A DNA stretch of 38,674 nt from positions 1 to 38,674 of the IMG/VR virus record IMGVR_UViG_3300027782_000168; one strand, written 5' to 3'. A program made the translations under genes and the position numbers. This DNA is from a virus. Position 1 is the first letter of the stretch. Each line of letters starts with the position of its first letter. This document shows positions 1 through 9,464 of the stretch, one piece after another. The notes under the pieces are model-generated. The model did not search any database, was not told the DNA's origin, and was given only the letters and a program-made list of their open reading frames with translations.

Positions 1-556
1 TAATATCTAAGAATTTCCTTTTTTTTAACCAATAAATAAAAAAACCTTCTTTATCTCCAACATAATCCAAAACATAATCAGGTTTTTTAATTGTTACAGG
101 TGTTCTTTGCATAAGAGCATCCATTTTCAAACCTTGTTGTGTTGGTAATATAATTGTTATATAATTTTTTTGTTTTTTAGGGTCCACATTATCATATAAG
201 TCTAATTTAAAAAATGAATTTGAAAAACCATTGCTATAATAATAAATTTCTTGAGTGGTAAACCCTTCCATTCTATAATCAATTTTCCAATTAGATTCAT
301 TGTTCAATGAACCTCCCGAATAAAAATAAAATTGGTATTTAATATCTGTATTATTAGTATCACCTGATTCAGGTGCATGTGGAAATCTACTAACCTCAAA
401 GTCTCTACCAACACCAATAACTTGTGTAATAACTTCTTTTTCGTATTCATCAATACTTTGGTCCACACCCAAATAATCCCAACTCAATTGCACAGGTATT
501 GTGATTTGTTTATCTACAAATCCGTTCTGCATTATTTGTATTTTATTCACATCCAT
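1..556 (-). CDS. Putative virion protein, 3' end cut by window edge
   Basis: An open frame starts with ATG at 556-554 and stays open to the left edge, giving about 185 codons without a stop. The start overlaps the last 14 bases of the 564-residue gene upstream, the tight coupling typical of this phage's tail genes. The visible protein begins MDVNKIQIMQNGF and is rich in Tyr, Phe and Asn, with short alternating beta-like stretches such as YQFYFYSGGSL and NYITIILPTQQG. I see no signal peptide, membrane segment or catalytic motif. I do not recognise the family. Its place at the end of the gp25-gp6 wedge run makes a baseplate or fibre component likely, but that rests on position alone. The C-terminus is outside the window. 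Confidence 0.75.
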   Translation of the reverse strand, partial: MDVNKIQIMQNGFVDKQITIPVQLSWDYLGVDQSIDEYEKEVITQVIGVGRDFEVSRFPHAPESGDTNNTDIKYQFYFYSGGSLNNESNWKIDYRMEGFTTQEIYYYSNGFSNSFFKLDLYDNVDPKKQKNYITIILPTQQGLKMDALMQRTPVTIKKPDYVLDYVGDKEGFFIYWLKKRKFLDI

Positions 557-2237
557 CTATTAACGGTTTGTAAGGGTATGAAATGCCAAGTAAATCGGCA
601 TTGTAATTTATTCCTTCAGGTATTAATCTAAATACCGTATCTTTAAAAGGATATTGGGCGCTATTCAAAAATGGATAATTAACTCCTCTTCCAAGATTGT
701 CTATAAAACCATAAGTATATAATTCTCTCCATCTAAATTGTTGGTCAGAATTTGAGTAAAAAGAATAACTTGGCACTTGGTCAATAAATTGTAAATCGCC
801 AGTTTCAATATAATCAGAAAATACTCTTATTTGCATTGAGTGGTGCGGCTCATAATAATAACCAGGAGCGTTTGTACTTGAAGTATTTGTTGTTTGAAAC
901 ACATCTTCATTATACTTTAATTTATGATAATAAGGGGATATAACTCTTTCTAATTGTTCATAATCATTCCACTCACAAAAATCTCCATCAATAGTATCAC
1001 CCGACATTAAATCTTGATTGAAATAGAATGTTTTAGTCGCTCCATTTGTTAAAGTGTAATCCGAAGTTTGTATATTTGTATTTGAATTAGTATTATTCAA
1101 ATTCCACCAAGAATTAGTCGTTTTTGTTAAATTAAATTCCCATCCTTGTTTTAAACCAATCCCATTATTAGGTTTGTTAAAATAACCTGTATAACCTTTA
1201 TTAATAACGGTTAAGAATAATTCACTAACAGGTCTTTTTTGATTATCTAAAACATTTAATAAATTTAAATCATAGTTAACTGTTATATTATAAACGTTAC
1301 TACTATTTTTTTGAGATATTCTTGAAACTTTATTAGGTGTTATTGAACTATATTCAAATTTTTTATCTTCATTATATACGTTTTTTTCAAACGCATTTTT
1401 AGTCATAATACAATCATTAACATTTGTTAGTATTTTATGTTCTCTAACATAATATTTTGAAGTTGTTTCTAAAATATTTTCAGGGTTAATTACTCTTTTA
1501 AATGTTCCTGACGTACTATTTGCAAATGTTGTTCCTGTATATCCAAGATTATAAATGTTAAACACATATATCTCACTACCAAAACTATCATTCCCTAAAG
1601 AGAACACTTGAAACAAATTATTTCCATTATATGAAAACGATAACTCAACATATTCACCTTCAATCAATCCATGAGGAGCAATACATTGGAACGCAATTAA
1701 TCCACTACCATTTTGTACTGAATTATTAATTGTAAATGGTATACCTGTAGAAGCAGTCCACGTTAAATTATTGTTATCTAAAGTATAAAATAATTGTTTA
1801 TCATAATTGTTTCTATACGCATAACTCATATAATAAGTCCAATTATACGTATAAGCGCTTATTGCTTTATAGTCTACATGTTGGTCTTGAACATTGGGTC
1901 TATAAAAATCAAATTCATAATATTGTGGTAAACCTTTCCATATATTAGTTGACATAGAATTCACAGGGTCAACATAATATAAATTATTTAAAAATGGATT
2001 ATAATTAGTACTACCTGTATAGGTGTTATCATACAAATAACTTACTTTAAATGTTGGTCTGAATATAGTAGAGGCTTGTCTTTCCTCGTCGAAAACTTGA
2101 GCCAAACTAATACTTTGACTTCTGTCATATTCAACCATTTGTTGACTTTGTTCTTCCAATGAAACAGCAATCTCTTGGTCAACAAAAGGTGCTGACTTAT
2201 ATTCTTGACTACTTGGTATTATAGTATACTTATTCAC
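543..2237 (-). CDS. Hypothetical baseplate/virion structural protein (564 aa)
   Basis: A full-length ORF starts at ATG 2237, overlapping the end of the 1580-residue gene by 8 bases, and overlaps the next gene by 14 bases, so the three look translationally coupled. The protein is rich in Tyr, Asn and Ser with almost no charged clusters, as in beta-rich tail proteins. The N-terminus (about residues 1-50) is Gln/Glu/Ser-rich and may be helical (EEQSQQMVEYDRSQS). The C-terminal 100 residues hold an aromatic-rich stretch, FRWRELYTYGFIDNLGRG, that looks like a structured end domain. No enzyme motif is visible. It is the second gene after gp6, the place of gp8 in T4 (gp6-gp7-gp8), so a gp8-like wedge role is possible from gene order only. 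Family not recognised. Confidence 0.8.
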   Translation of the reverse strand: MNKYTIIPSSQEYKSAPFVDQEIAVSLEEQSQQMVEYDRSQSISLAQVFDEERQASTIFRPTFKVSYLYDNTYTGSTNYNPFLNNLYYVDPVNSMSTNIWKGLPQYYEFDFYRPNVQDQHVDYKAISAYTYNWTYYMSYAYRNNYDKQLFYTLDNNNLTWTASTGIPFTINNSVQNGSGLIAFQCIAPHGLIEGEYVELSFSYNGNNLFQVFSLGNDSFGSEIYVFNIYNLGYTGTTFANSTSGTFKRVINPENILETTSKYYVREHKILTNVNDCIMTKNAFEKNVYNEDKKFEYSSITPNKVSRISQKNSSNVYNITVNYDLNLLNVLDNQKRPVSELFLTVINKGYTGYFNKPNNGIGLKQGWEFNLTKTTNSWWNLNNTNSNTNIQTSDYTLTNGATKTFYFNQDLMSGDTIDGDFCEWNDYEQLERVISPYYHKLKYNEDVFQTTNTSSTNAPGYYYEPHHSMQIRVFSDYIETGDLQFIDQVPSYSFYSNSDQQFRWRELYTYGFIDNLGRGVNYPFLNSAQYPFKDTVFRLIPEGINYNADLLGISYPYKPLIDGCE

Positions 2238-5200
2238 CTATTGAGTATTTTGTTTTGAATTTATCTAATGCTGTGGCACCTTTTACCGTTCCAAAATAAA
2301 ATTGGAATGGAGCTCCTACAATAAATTTACTACTTGATGCTCCTGTCTGACTATAGTTTCCATTTGCATCTACACTAAAAATGTAACCTCTCGCATATAA
2401 ATCACTTACACTTGAATTGGTGTTTCTAAAATAATTCGGCGTTGTCAAACTTGTTCTATCTAAAGATTGGTAAGGTCTATTTTGTACAATTTCACTTTCG
2501 TTAGTTGCCCATGTATTATTCTGATTACCAAATATTGTTGATGTATTTGCTAATCTCCATTGATAGAATGGCACTACTTGTGATTTTATTCCATATGGAT
2601 ATGGGTAATTATTAACGTTATTATCACTTCTAAAATTAATTCTACCAGGTGTTAAATAATCTTTTGTCTGAAGGTTTTCAGTTGTGGACGAAAACCATAC
2701 CGCAATGATTGGGTCATTGGCAGTTCCGAGTATTGTCATTGGAGCGCCGCTCACACTACTATAAAATTGAGGTGAAAAACTAATATTTCCAACTTCAGAG
2801 TTAATAGACATTAATTGTGCTAAATCCCCATCAATTCTTTTATATGGTCTTGAGAACAATTGATTCAATGAATTATCTCCAAATGATATTATTCTACTTA
2901 AAAAAGTTTCATCTGTGATTCTTGATATAACAAAAAGATTAACTAAATCAGATGTGTCCGAATAACTTGTAGGATTAATATTAGGTAGTATATAAGCCTT
3001 TGTTGCGGGGTCCAAAACAATTTCTGAGTAAAATGAATCCTTATACCCTAGATTAATAATTGTAGTAGGAAACAAAAGATTCACATCATTGATAGAGCCT
3101 ACGTTTGAGGTTCTTTTACCAATAAATTTGTTAGTAGTAATACTGTACGGACTACTTCTAAAATAAAAATTATTTGTACTTGAATCAAAGTGGGTTAAAT
3201 CAGTACAATATACTGGTGGTAATGGTTTATTTTGTTGGTCAAAGTAGGTGTCAACTTGAATCGGGAAAGCATATAATGTACCATTTATCCAATTGTTTAC
3301 AAATGATTGTGACAACACACCTCTACATAAACCATAAAAGAATCTGAAACGATATCCCCACTCAGAAAAATTATCCAAGTCAGTAAATAAATCAGTTAAT
3401 GGTCTTCTTAAAAACATATAACATCCTTTTTCAACAGCATCAGAAGTAGTACATCCACTATTAATACTAAAATTATTACCAAAACCTTGATAACATCCGA
3501 GTCCAACCATGTTTTCACAGTTAAAACTTTCTAACACTTTTAACGAATTTGGAAGACCTGAAATGTTAGGTGTTACTTGGTCAGCACCTGTTGTATATGA
3601 AACAGTTGTAACACTAGTACCCTCACCGTTAATAAGATAAATTCCAAAATTTAAATTTTGTTGTAATATACTAGGATTTATACTCCATGAACCACCGTCA
3701 AGTCTGTCTGATGTTGGAAGTCTATCAGTTCTTAGAACATTATTGACTGAATTATTAATTAACATTGGAGATGATACCAAATTTGGGTATAAAGATTGAG
3801 TATAATAATAATATTTTACATCACTCCAATTTGATATTGCCGTGTCTGAAAGCATCTGTGGATAAGCACCCCCTGCAGCATTAACTGTCATTATACCCAT
3901 AGAAGTTATATCTTCACTTAAATCATATTTTGCATTTTCAGGAGATGAAAGATAAAATCCATTACTTGTTTTACTTACAACTGTTTTATTAGAAATATTA
4001 GTATAAAGTCCGCTAGTATTTTGAGCATCTATACTTCCGTAGTATCCTACAGAACTTGATGTAAAACCAGTATATTGTAAACCAGGTTTTGTACTTCCTG
4101 ATATACCAGGTTTAAAAAAATAGGATTGATAAAATATTTCATTTTGATTTGCAAAAGATTGAACGCTAATGACATTATTCGTTAATTTTTGAATCGGTAT
4201 ATTTAATTTTGTTTGTGCCGTAAAAGTAAACTTCGGGTCATCAATTGTGCTACCAAAAATTGCTCCAAGTTTATATTCATTTGTATATTTTGGAGAATAT
4301 GGGTCAACCCCTCTTTGTAAAACTAAAATATATTGATTATCAAAATCATCATAGTATTCTCTGAATTTTAGTGCACTGTTGTTTGTAACAGATAACTCAG
4401 TCGTTGACGCATTGCTTAAAAACCAACTAATATACTGTTTTGACTCAAGAATGTTAGGTAAAGATTGTGTTGTTGCAGACACCCATATTTTTGCCGCGTC
4501 TGACACAGTAATCGCAGTAATAACCTGATAATATTCAATATCTTGAGGGTACTTATAATTCGTTTCAGAAGAACCATAAGGTAACGAATAAGAAACTGTA
4601 GACGCACTATACTGAGCCGTGGCATAAGTTACATTAATTGTTGTTGCTGCACTACTATTATAGGAAGTACCACTAATACCATTCACAATCCCATTTTGAG
4701 TAGATGCACTATATTTATAATTTGTATCAAATGAATTTGAAGGGTTTACAAAAGTAATTAAATCACCCGTATTGTATTTTTGAGTGGTCAAAACGGTTAA
4801 CGTATTATCAAAGTGACTCTTGTTAATATTAGAATCCTTGGCAAATGTGACTTTAATTTTATTCAAACCCGTGAAATAATTGCTTCTTTGGTTGAAAAGA
4901 TTAATTCTTTCTCCCAAAGGTAAAGTTTTAGAATCCGCAAAACGGAACCTATTTGGCACACTTGGTACTCTTGCAATATTTGATTTTGGTGTTTTATATC
5001 TTGATGGGTCACTTTTGAATGCGTTGTCTTGAAACCCTGCAAATGCAACCGCATATGTATTAGCATAAACACCTATATCTTCTGAGGGACTTCCTGAAAA
5101 TAAAAGTTGGAGACTACTTTCATAAAAAAGTGGCGATGAAAAATAAGATAATCCCCCTGATGGAAAATCTAAATTTCCATTTGGCCCAAAACTAACATCA

Positions 5201-6972
5201 GTCCCACAATCACAAGCCTGACAGTCAGGATAAGTTATCATTGGTAATCTTATAGTAGTATCTATTTTATCACAATTGGCAGGTGTTAAACCACACACAA
5301 AAGCAAAAGGACGAATGCTCAATATTTCAAGATTACATAAAAAACATAGTAACGCAACTACAACTGAGTATAAAAATAATGTAATATGTGCAACAATTAA
5401 AAGATTGAGACCAATTAGTTGGATTACTAAAAATAATATCGAAAATATAAAGTATAATAAATCAAAGTTTCTGAATCCGTCATTAACAGGAAATTTGTTT
5501 ACATTACTTGCACAAGAATTATCATCAATTTCTTTAATCCCTATAAATTTACCTTTTCCAACCCCTTTCTTATATTCATCAATTAATGAAGATACTGTAT
5601 AAACTTTATTAAAATTAAATTCGTAAAAAGTATCCTCACAATTTATTACATCATTTAATCTTGTAGTTAATTCAGTACCTACAAAACCATTTGTATACCC
5701 ACTCCACGCAAGCCCAAAATAATAAGAACTATTTAATTTTTTCTTTGCATTTAAATTTGGATTTAAATTAGATGGGTCTAAAGTTGATGTTGTCCATCCA
5801 TACTCTTTAACGTTTGGTACTAAATAATAAGGCCTTCTAACCATTTCAGTTAATGACGCAGGTTGTTCCCACTTAACTTTAAATCTATATTTTGCCTTAG
5901 TCGGAATACCGATTGTAGGGTCGTTAGATAATATCTTTTCGCCAAATTCATTTGTGACAAAATAATCTAAATTCATAGGCATTTCAACCAACCAAGTACC
6001 GTCTTGGTCAATAACGTTTCCAGAGTTTTCTAAAGTATAAACTTCCAAAACTGGATTACCATCTATATCTGTTTGAATTGTTTGTCTAATTGCAAGTATT
6101 TGACCAGGTCCTGAAACTAATTCACATAAATTACCTAAATCATCTCTCGGCTCACAATTTTCTCTAACCCTATATTCATCTGGTGATGAAAATAATGACC
6201 CCATGAATACTGATGTTGGTTGAATATCAATATTAGCATCATCTCTCAAATCAAAATCTAATCTATTAACAGCAATATCACATACTTCAGGGTCTCCCCA
6301 AAGTGGTGAAACCTCTAAACTTTTTGTAATACTTACAATTTGAGGTAATGAATTTAAATCCGCAGAAGTTCTAAATCTACCTCCAGCAACTTGTGATGAA
6401 GTTGCCCTACCAATTCTAATTAAATCTTGAGGTGTTAATGAAAACTCTCCAATATCTGACAAGTCCACATCCATTACCATTGTTTGGTAACCTAATGGAA
6501 CCCCCATTATCATATAGTCCCCACTCTCATTTGTTTTTGCAGTATACTTGTAATATTTGTCGTATATCTCTATGGCAGTATTTCCTGTTAAAACATCTTG
6601 TCTTGATGGGAATGTACCTGTTGCGGCATGTGTTGAGTAAGATTGTTCGTATGGTAATAAATTATATCTATATCCATCTTCATTTTTATCTGATAAAGTT
6701 TTGTAAGGATATATACTTGAAATATAAGGATTTGATTGGTCAACATCTGTGATAGGAATGAATACAGACACTCTTGCATTTGGTATCCCCAAACCATTAT
6801 TTGCAGTAATTCTACCAACAACAACACCGTAGTTTGAACAACTTCTAGTGTACACGTCTTCTTGTTGAAGTTTTAAAGAAAGTATCTCTAAAAAATCAAA
6901 CTGTTGGTCTAATTGTACATTGATTGTTTTGTTGACCCCTAATTCAGTCCTTATTCTATATGATTGACCCAT
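2230..6972 (-). CDS. Giant baseplate-region protein with carboxypeptidase-regulatory-like domain and two membrane-like helices
   Basis: This 1580-residue ORF starts at ATG 6972, with a candidate late promoter 16 bases upstream. Residues about 45-180 resemble a carboxypeptidase regulatory-like (beta-sandwich) domain: VVVGRITANNGLGIPNARVSV, later TNESGDYMIMGVPLG, the usual 'G-x-V ... G-Y-x-I' pattern. Around residues 499-549 lies a long hydrophobic run (FDLLYFIFSILFLVIQLIGL, then LLIVAHITLFLYSVVVALLC) able to form two transmembrane helices. It is followed at about 555-590 by a cysteine cluster (CGLTPANC, then DCQACDC). The remaining thousand residues are Ser/Thr/Asn/Tyr-rich and beta-like, with no motif I recognise. 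It directly follows gp6, the gp7 place in T4, but is larger than T4 gp7 and I see no sequence proof of homology. Adhesin, wedge or fibre-anchor roles are all possible. Confidence 0.85.
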   Translation of the reverse strand: MGQSYRIRTELGVNKTINVQLDQQFDFLEILSLKLQQEDVYTRSCSNYGVVVGRITANNGLGIPNARVSVFIPITDVDQSNPYISSIYPYKTLSDKNEDGYRYNLLPYEQSYSTHAATGTFPSRQDVLTGNTAIEIYDKYYKYTAKTNESGDYMIMGVPLGYQTMVMDVDLSDIGEFSLTPQDLIRIGRATSSQVAGGRFRTSADLNSLPQIVSITKSLEVSPLWGDPEVCDIAVNRLDFDLRDDANIDIQPTSVFMGSLFSSPDEYRVRENCEPRDDLGNLCELVSGPGQILAIRQTIQTDIDGNPVLEVYTLENSGNVIDQDGTWLVEMPMNLDYFVTNEFGEKILSNDPTIGIPTKAKYRFKVKWEQPASLTEMVRRPYYLVPNVKEYGWTTSTLDPSNLNPNLNAKKKLNSSYYFGLAWSGYTNGFVGTELTTRLNDVINCEDTFYEFNFNKVYTVSSLIDEYKKGVGKGKFIGIKEIDDNSCASNVNKFPVNDGFRNFDLLYFIFSILFLVIQLIGLNLLIVAHITLFLYSVVVALLCFLCNLEILSIRPFAFVCGLTPANCDKIDTTIRLPMITYPDCQACDCGTDVSFGPNGNLDFPSGGLSYFSSPLFYESSLQLLFSGSPSEDIGVYANTYAVAFAGFQDNAFKSDPSRYKTPKSNIARVPSVPNRFRFADSKTLPLGERINLFNQRSNYFTGLNKIKVTFAKDSNINKSHFDNTLTVLTTQKYNTGDLITFVNPSNSFDTNYKYSASTQNGIVNGISGTSYNSSAATTINVTYATAQYSASTVSYSLPYGSSETNYKYPQDIEYYQVITAITVSDAAKIWVSATTQSLPNILESKQYISWFLSNASTTELSVTNNSALKFREYYDDFDNQYILVLQRGVDPYSPKYTNEYKLGAIFGSTIDDPKFTFTAQTKLNIPIQKLTNNVISVQSFANQNEIFYQSYFFKPGISGSTKPGLQYTGFTSSSVGYYGSIDAQNTSGLYTNISNKTVVSKTSNGFYLSSPENAKYDLSEDITSMGIMTVNAAGGAYPQMLSDTAISNWSDVKYYYYTQSLYPNLVSSPMLINNSVNNVLRTDRLPTSDRLDGGSWSINPSILQQNLNFGIYLINGEGTSVTTVSYTTGADQVTPNISGLPNSLKVLESFNCENMVGLGCYQGFGNNFSINSGCTTSDAVEKGCYMFLRRPLTDLFTDLDNFSEWGYRFRFFYGLCRGVLSQSFVNNWINGTLYAFPIQVDTYFDQQNKPLPPVYCTDLTHFDSSTNNFYFRSSPYSITTNKFIGKRTSNVGSINDVNLLFPTTIINLGYKDSFYSEIVLDPATKAYILPNINPTSYSDTSDLVNLFVISRITDETFLSRIISFGDNSLNQLFSRPYKRIDGDLAQLMSINSEVGNISFSPQFYSSVSGAPMTILGTANDPIIAVWFSSTTENLQTKDYLTPGRINFRSDNNVNNYPYPYGIKSQVVPFYQWRLANTSTIFGNQNNTWATNESEIVQNRPYQSLDRTSLTTPNYFRNTNSSVSDLYARGYIFSVDANGNYSQTGASSSKFIVGAPFQFYFGTVKGATALDKFKTKYSIGE

Positions 6973-6987
6973 TAAATCTCTTTAATT

Positions 6988-6995
6988 AATAAATA
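6988..6995 (-). promoter_or_regulatory. Candidate late promoter element before the 1580-aa gene
   Basis: The coding strand reads CTATTTATTAATTAAAGAG, a variant of the recurrent TATTTAT(A/T) element. It begins 23 bases and ends 16 bases before ATG 6972. The 94-base gap from 6973 to 7066 holds only this element and A/T-rich sequence. The promoter role is inferred from recurrence before several structural genes. Confidence 0.5.
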
Positions 6996-7066
6996 GTTTA
7001 TGTGGAATTTTTTAAATTAAACCCACACCTTTAAATTATAAACTAAAGAAGAAATAAATAAACTTG

Positions 7067-8905
7067 TTAAGAGAAAGTAATTGATTGGAAGTTCTTAACC
7101 GATACTCTAATGTCTTTATTAGGATATCTAATTTGATAAACTTGTGATGGTTGAGCAAAGATTGTATCATCTACAGGTCCTATCAATTTTGTTTCAGGAT
7201 TTGAATACACCATAGATGTTTCCGCTGAAGAATATTGTCCTCCAACTTCGTTGAACACATCTACATTGGCAACTGTTAATACTCCGTTTGTATTTTGAAC
7301 AATACTTCTTAATTCAGATAGATAAACGTTTTGTCCAAGTTGTCTTGTTTGTGGGTTGAAGTATTCTGATATCTTATCAACAACACTTGAAATAACTTGT
7401 CCTGAGTTTTGAGCAGAATCTAAGACAATAGACACATCAACACTAAGGTCAATAACCTCAGCAGTGAAGATTGAAATGTAATCATTCATCATTCTATAGT
7501 TTGATAAATAATTTGCAATATTCTGTCTTAATGTATTTGATACAATGTTTGTTAATTTACCTGAAGTATCATAAGATAATATTTGAATTAAAATCTTGTT
7601 GTCGTTTTCAGTGATTGACACTTTAGCAGGAGCTCCGTATTGAGCTGGCATGTTTCTAATGATAGATTCGTAATCTTGAACAGTTACTGCTCTTTTTTGA
7701 GCAGAGAAGTTAAATGAAACATAATTTCTAATTTCTTCTAATGAAGGTACACCTGAACCACCAACGGCAGCAGTTACGTTAACACATCTTAATGAATTAA
7801 CAACTGAAGAGTTAGTTGTCTCTGATGGCCCATTAACAAAGAATGAAACAGTTCCAATTTGGTTAATAACATTTGTTCCTAAGTTTGTAGCTAAACCACC
7901 ACCAATTCTATATTGAACAAACAATGTTGAGTTTGGAGTTAATGTAGAACCTAATGAAAAGTTATTAGAATATTTTTGTAATTCTAATGTTGTTCCTAAA
8001 GTTGTAAATTGATTTAATTGGTCTTGAGCAGTGTTTGTACCACCACCAAATGTCATCTTTTTAAATCCTTCAGGTGTGTATTCAGTAATAAATCTATTTT
8101 GTGTTTGGATATATTTTCCAACTTTAATTCCTGGCTGGTCTGAAACTTTTGTAGGGTCTTCAATAAACACTCTATCTTCAGCTAAGGCATCAACCTCATA
8201 CCATCTATTATCTAATCCTAAGAATTCAGCAGTAGTCGGAGTATTTGTATATTCTGTACCGTTTTTCAACAATACACTCGTTATCCCTAAAACATTCTTT
8301 TCAGGTAAGAATAACTCAAAGAATGGTTTCACATCATTTGCTCCGATAACTCTTTTGAATACTTTAGTTACACCATTAACAACAATTTCTCTTTTAGTGA
8401 TTGTATAGTTAATGAGAACATTATTTGAATTGAAGTTAGGTATTTTTAATCTGTTCGGGAAACCTTGAGCATTATATGGAGATGCAAAATCAATATCATA
8501 TACGTTTTCAAATACCACTCCTGCACCGACAACTTGAGACCCTCTTGTTAATGTTCCAAGATATCTTTCATCTTCTTTGTCACCGAAAGCAGGTACTGTT
8601 ATTGAAAAATCTACTAAAGACACTGATGGTCTTTGCCCTGGCAATTTCAAACCATAAGTTCTTGCAATGTTATAAATTGAAGACCTTTGTTGGGCATATT
8701 GTAAAACAGTTTCTTGTAAACTTCTATCAATATTATAGTTTAGGTTATCTGCAACAGCGGCATTCAAATCCAAGAAAACTGAGAATACAGAAGCATCATT
8801 AAAATCCTGTATTAATTCAGGATAATATGTCCTTACATAATTTAAAAGTTCAGTTCTTATCGCTTGATAATCTCTGGTTGCATATGATATTTTATTGTTT
8901 GCCAT
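7067..8905 (-). CDS. 6: Baseplate wedge subunit gp6-like
   Basis: The 612-residue protein has the layout of the T4 gp6/baseplate J-like family. The N-terminus has the hallmark YATRDYQAIRTELLNYVRTYYPE, followed by DFNDASVFSVFLDLNAAVADNLNYNIDRSL. It continues with AQQRSSIYNIARTYGLKLPG at about residues 70-95, and the C-terminal half has the J-like segment around EEIRNYVSFNFSAQKRAVTVQDYESII. T4 gp6 is 660 residues, so this is full length. In T4, gp6 dimers with gp25 and gp53 form the core bundle ring that joins wedges around the hub and triggers sheath contraction. It lies 5 bases downstream of the gp25-like gene, consistent with co-transcription. Recognition is from motif and order and is strong. 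Confidence 0.93.
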   Translation of the reverse strand: MANNKISYATRDYQAIRTELLNYVRTYYPELIQDFNDASVFSVFLDLNAAVADNLNYNIDRSLQETVLQYAQQRSSIYNIARTYGLKLPGQRPSVSLVDFSITVPAFGDKEDERYLGTLTRGSQVVGAGVVFENVYDIDFASPYNAQGFPNRLKIPNFNSNNVLINYTITKREIVVNGVTKVFKRVIGANDVKPFFELFLPEKNVLGITSVLLKNGTEYTNTPTTAEFLGLDNRWYEVDALAEDRVFIEDPTKVSDQPGIKVGKYIQTQNRFITEYTPEGFKKMTFGGGTNTAQDQLNQFTTLGTTLELQKYSNNFSLGSTLTPNSTLFVQYRIGGGLATNLGTNVINQIGTVSFFVNGPSETTNSSVVNSLRCVNVTAAVGGSGVPSLEEIRNYVSFNFSAQKRAVTVQDYESIIRNMPAQYGAPAKVSITENDNKILIQILSYDTSGKLTNIVSNTLRQNIANYLSNYRMMNDYISIFTAEVIDLSVDVSIVLDSAQNSGQVISSVVDKISEYFNPQTRQLGQNVYLSELRSIVQNTNGVLTVANVDVFNEVGGQYSSAETSMVYSNPETKLIGPVDDTIFAQPSQVYQIRYPNKDIRVSVKNFQSITFS

Positions 8906-8910
8906 CTATA

Positions 8911-9381
8911 TTAAATATTGATAATCACAAAATCGCTCTGAGCAAATGTTGAGTTGTTGGTTGAGTAATCTATTCTTATTTTTGCAGTGTACTCTGAAGT
9001 TCCTTTACCTGGAAATCTATAAATTGATGATTCACTTGTTCCTGCTAAGTTTTGTCCAGTCGCAATGTCTAATTCTTCTTGAGGGTCAGCAGGTGTTATT
9101 GTCAAACTGTTAACCAATAAGTTTGGCATAAAATTTTCAATCGCATCTCTAATGTCGGATTCAATTGCACTAAACGTTAATCCATCAAAAGGTTCAAAAA
9201 GGAATTCATACAATCTTGTACCAAATGCTGGTAAAAAATATCTTGACCCTTTTCTTGTTAACAACAAGTGAATAAGGTCTGACTTTATTTCTTGAGATTG
9301 TAATTCAGTTAATTCCAAATAGTCTCCTCGTACAGAATCTCTGAACGGAAAACTAAGTCCATATGTAACACCGTTTGCCAT
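8911..9381 (-). CDS. 25: Baseplate wedge subunit gp25-like (sheath initiator)
   Basis: This 156-residue protein carries the GPW/gp25 signature: YGLSFPFRDS at the start, LIHLLLTRKGSRYFLPAFGTRLYEFLF in the middle (about residues 36-65) with the typical FEPFD, and DIRDAIENFMPNLLV afterwards. T4 gp25 has 132 residues; the extra length is a C-terminal beta-like tail. In contractile tails gp25 belongs to the core bundle and nucleates the first sheath ring. The gene heads the wedge transcript: it follows the nrdA terminator and a late-promoter-like element, and gp6 follows it. The start ATG at 9381 fits the family N-terminus. Confidence 0.93.
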   Translation of the reverse strand: MANGVTYGLSFPFRDSVRGDYLELTELQSQEIKSDLIHLLLTRKGSRYFLPAFGTRLYEFLFEPFDGLTFSAIESDIRDAIENFMPNLLVNSLTITPADPQEELDIATGQNLAGTSESSIYRFPGKGTSEYTAKIRIDYSTNNSTFAQSDFVIINI

Positions 9382-9410
9382 ATATATAAATATACTATCC
9401 TACTTTTTCT

Positions 9411-9418
9411 TATAAATA
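9411..9418 (-). promoter_or_regulatory. Candidate late promoter element before gp25
   Basis: The coding strand reads TATTTATAAGAAAAAG, matching the consensus TATTTAT(A/T)(A/T)AGAAA seen before other structural genes. It stands 10 bases beyond the nrdA terminator and 30 bases before the gp25 ATG, so it can restart late transcription where the replication transcript stops. A second TATTTATA at 9385-9392 is only 3 bases from the ATG, too close to act as a -10 for this start. Confidence 0.55.
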
Positions 9419-9428
9419 CATAAAAACA

Positions 9429-9457
9429 AATAATCCCGATTATTAGTCGGGATTATT
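9429..9457 (-). terminator. Rho-independent terminator after nrdA
   Basis: Arms 9429-9439 and 9447-9457 are perfectly complementary (11 base pairs with a CCCGA/TCGGG core) around a 7-base loop. On the minus strand the stem is followed by TTGTTTTTAT, a U-rich tract. It lies 7 bases after the nrdA stop codon and closes the replication/nucleotide cassette. The flanking A/T on the other side would allow weaker plus-strand function, but no plus-strand gene ends here. Confidence 0.88.
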
Positions 9458-9464
9458 AATTATT

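Noticed and set aside
5276-5602. Plus-strand ORF of 108 residues within the 1580-residue gene
   Set aside because: It is the antisense shadow of the membrane-helix region, with a composition unlike any neighbour and no start context; all convincing genes are on the minus strand.
6997-7040. Possible hairpin after the gp6-like gene (TGTGG ... CCACA)
   Set aside because: Only five base pairs with a long A/T loop and no clear U-tract; too weak to call a terminator.
8031-8408. Plus-strand ORF of 125 residues inside the gp6-like gene
   Set aside because: It lies wholly antisense to a well-supported conserved gene; no leader, no neighbours in the same direction.
9385-9392. Second TATTTATA copy just before gp25
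   Set aside because: It is 3 bases from the ATG, too near to act as a promoter -10 for that start; the copy at 9411-9418 fits better.
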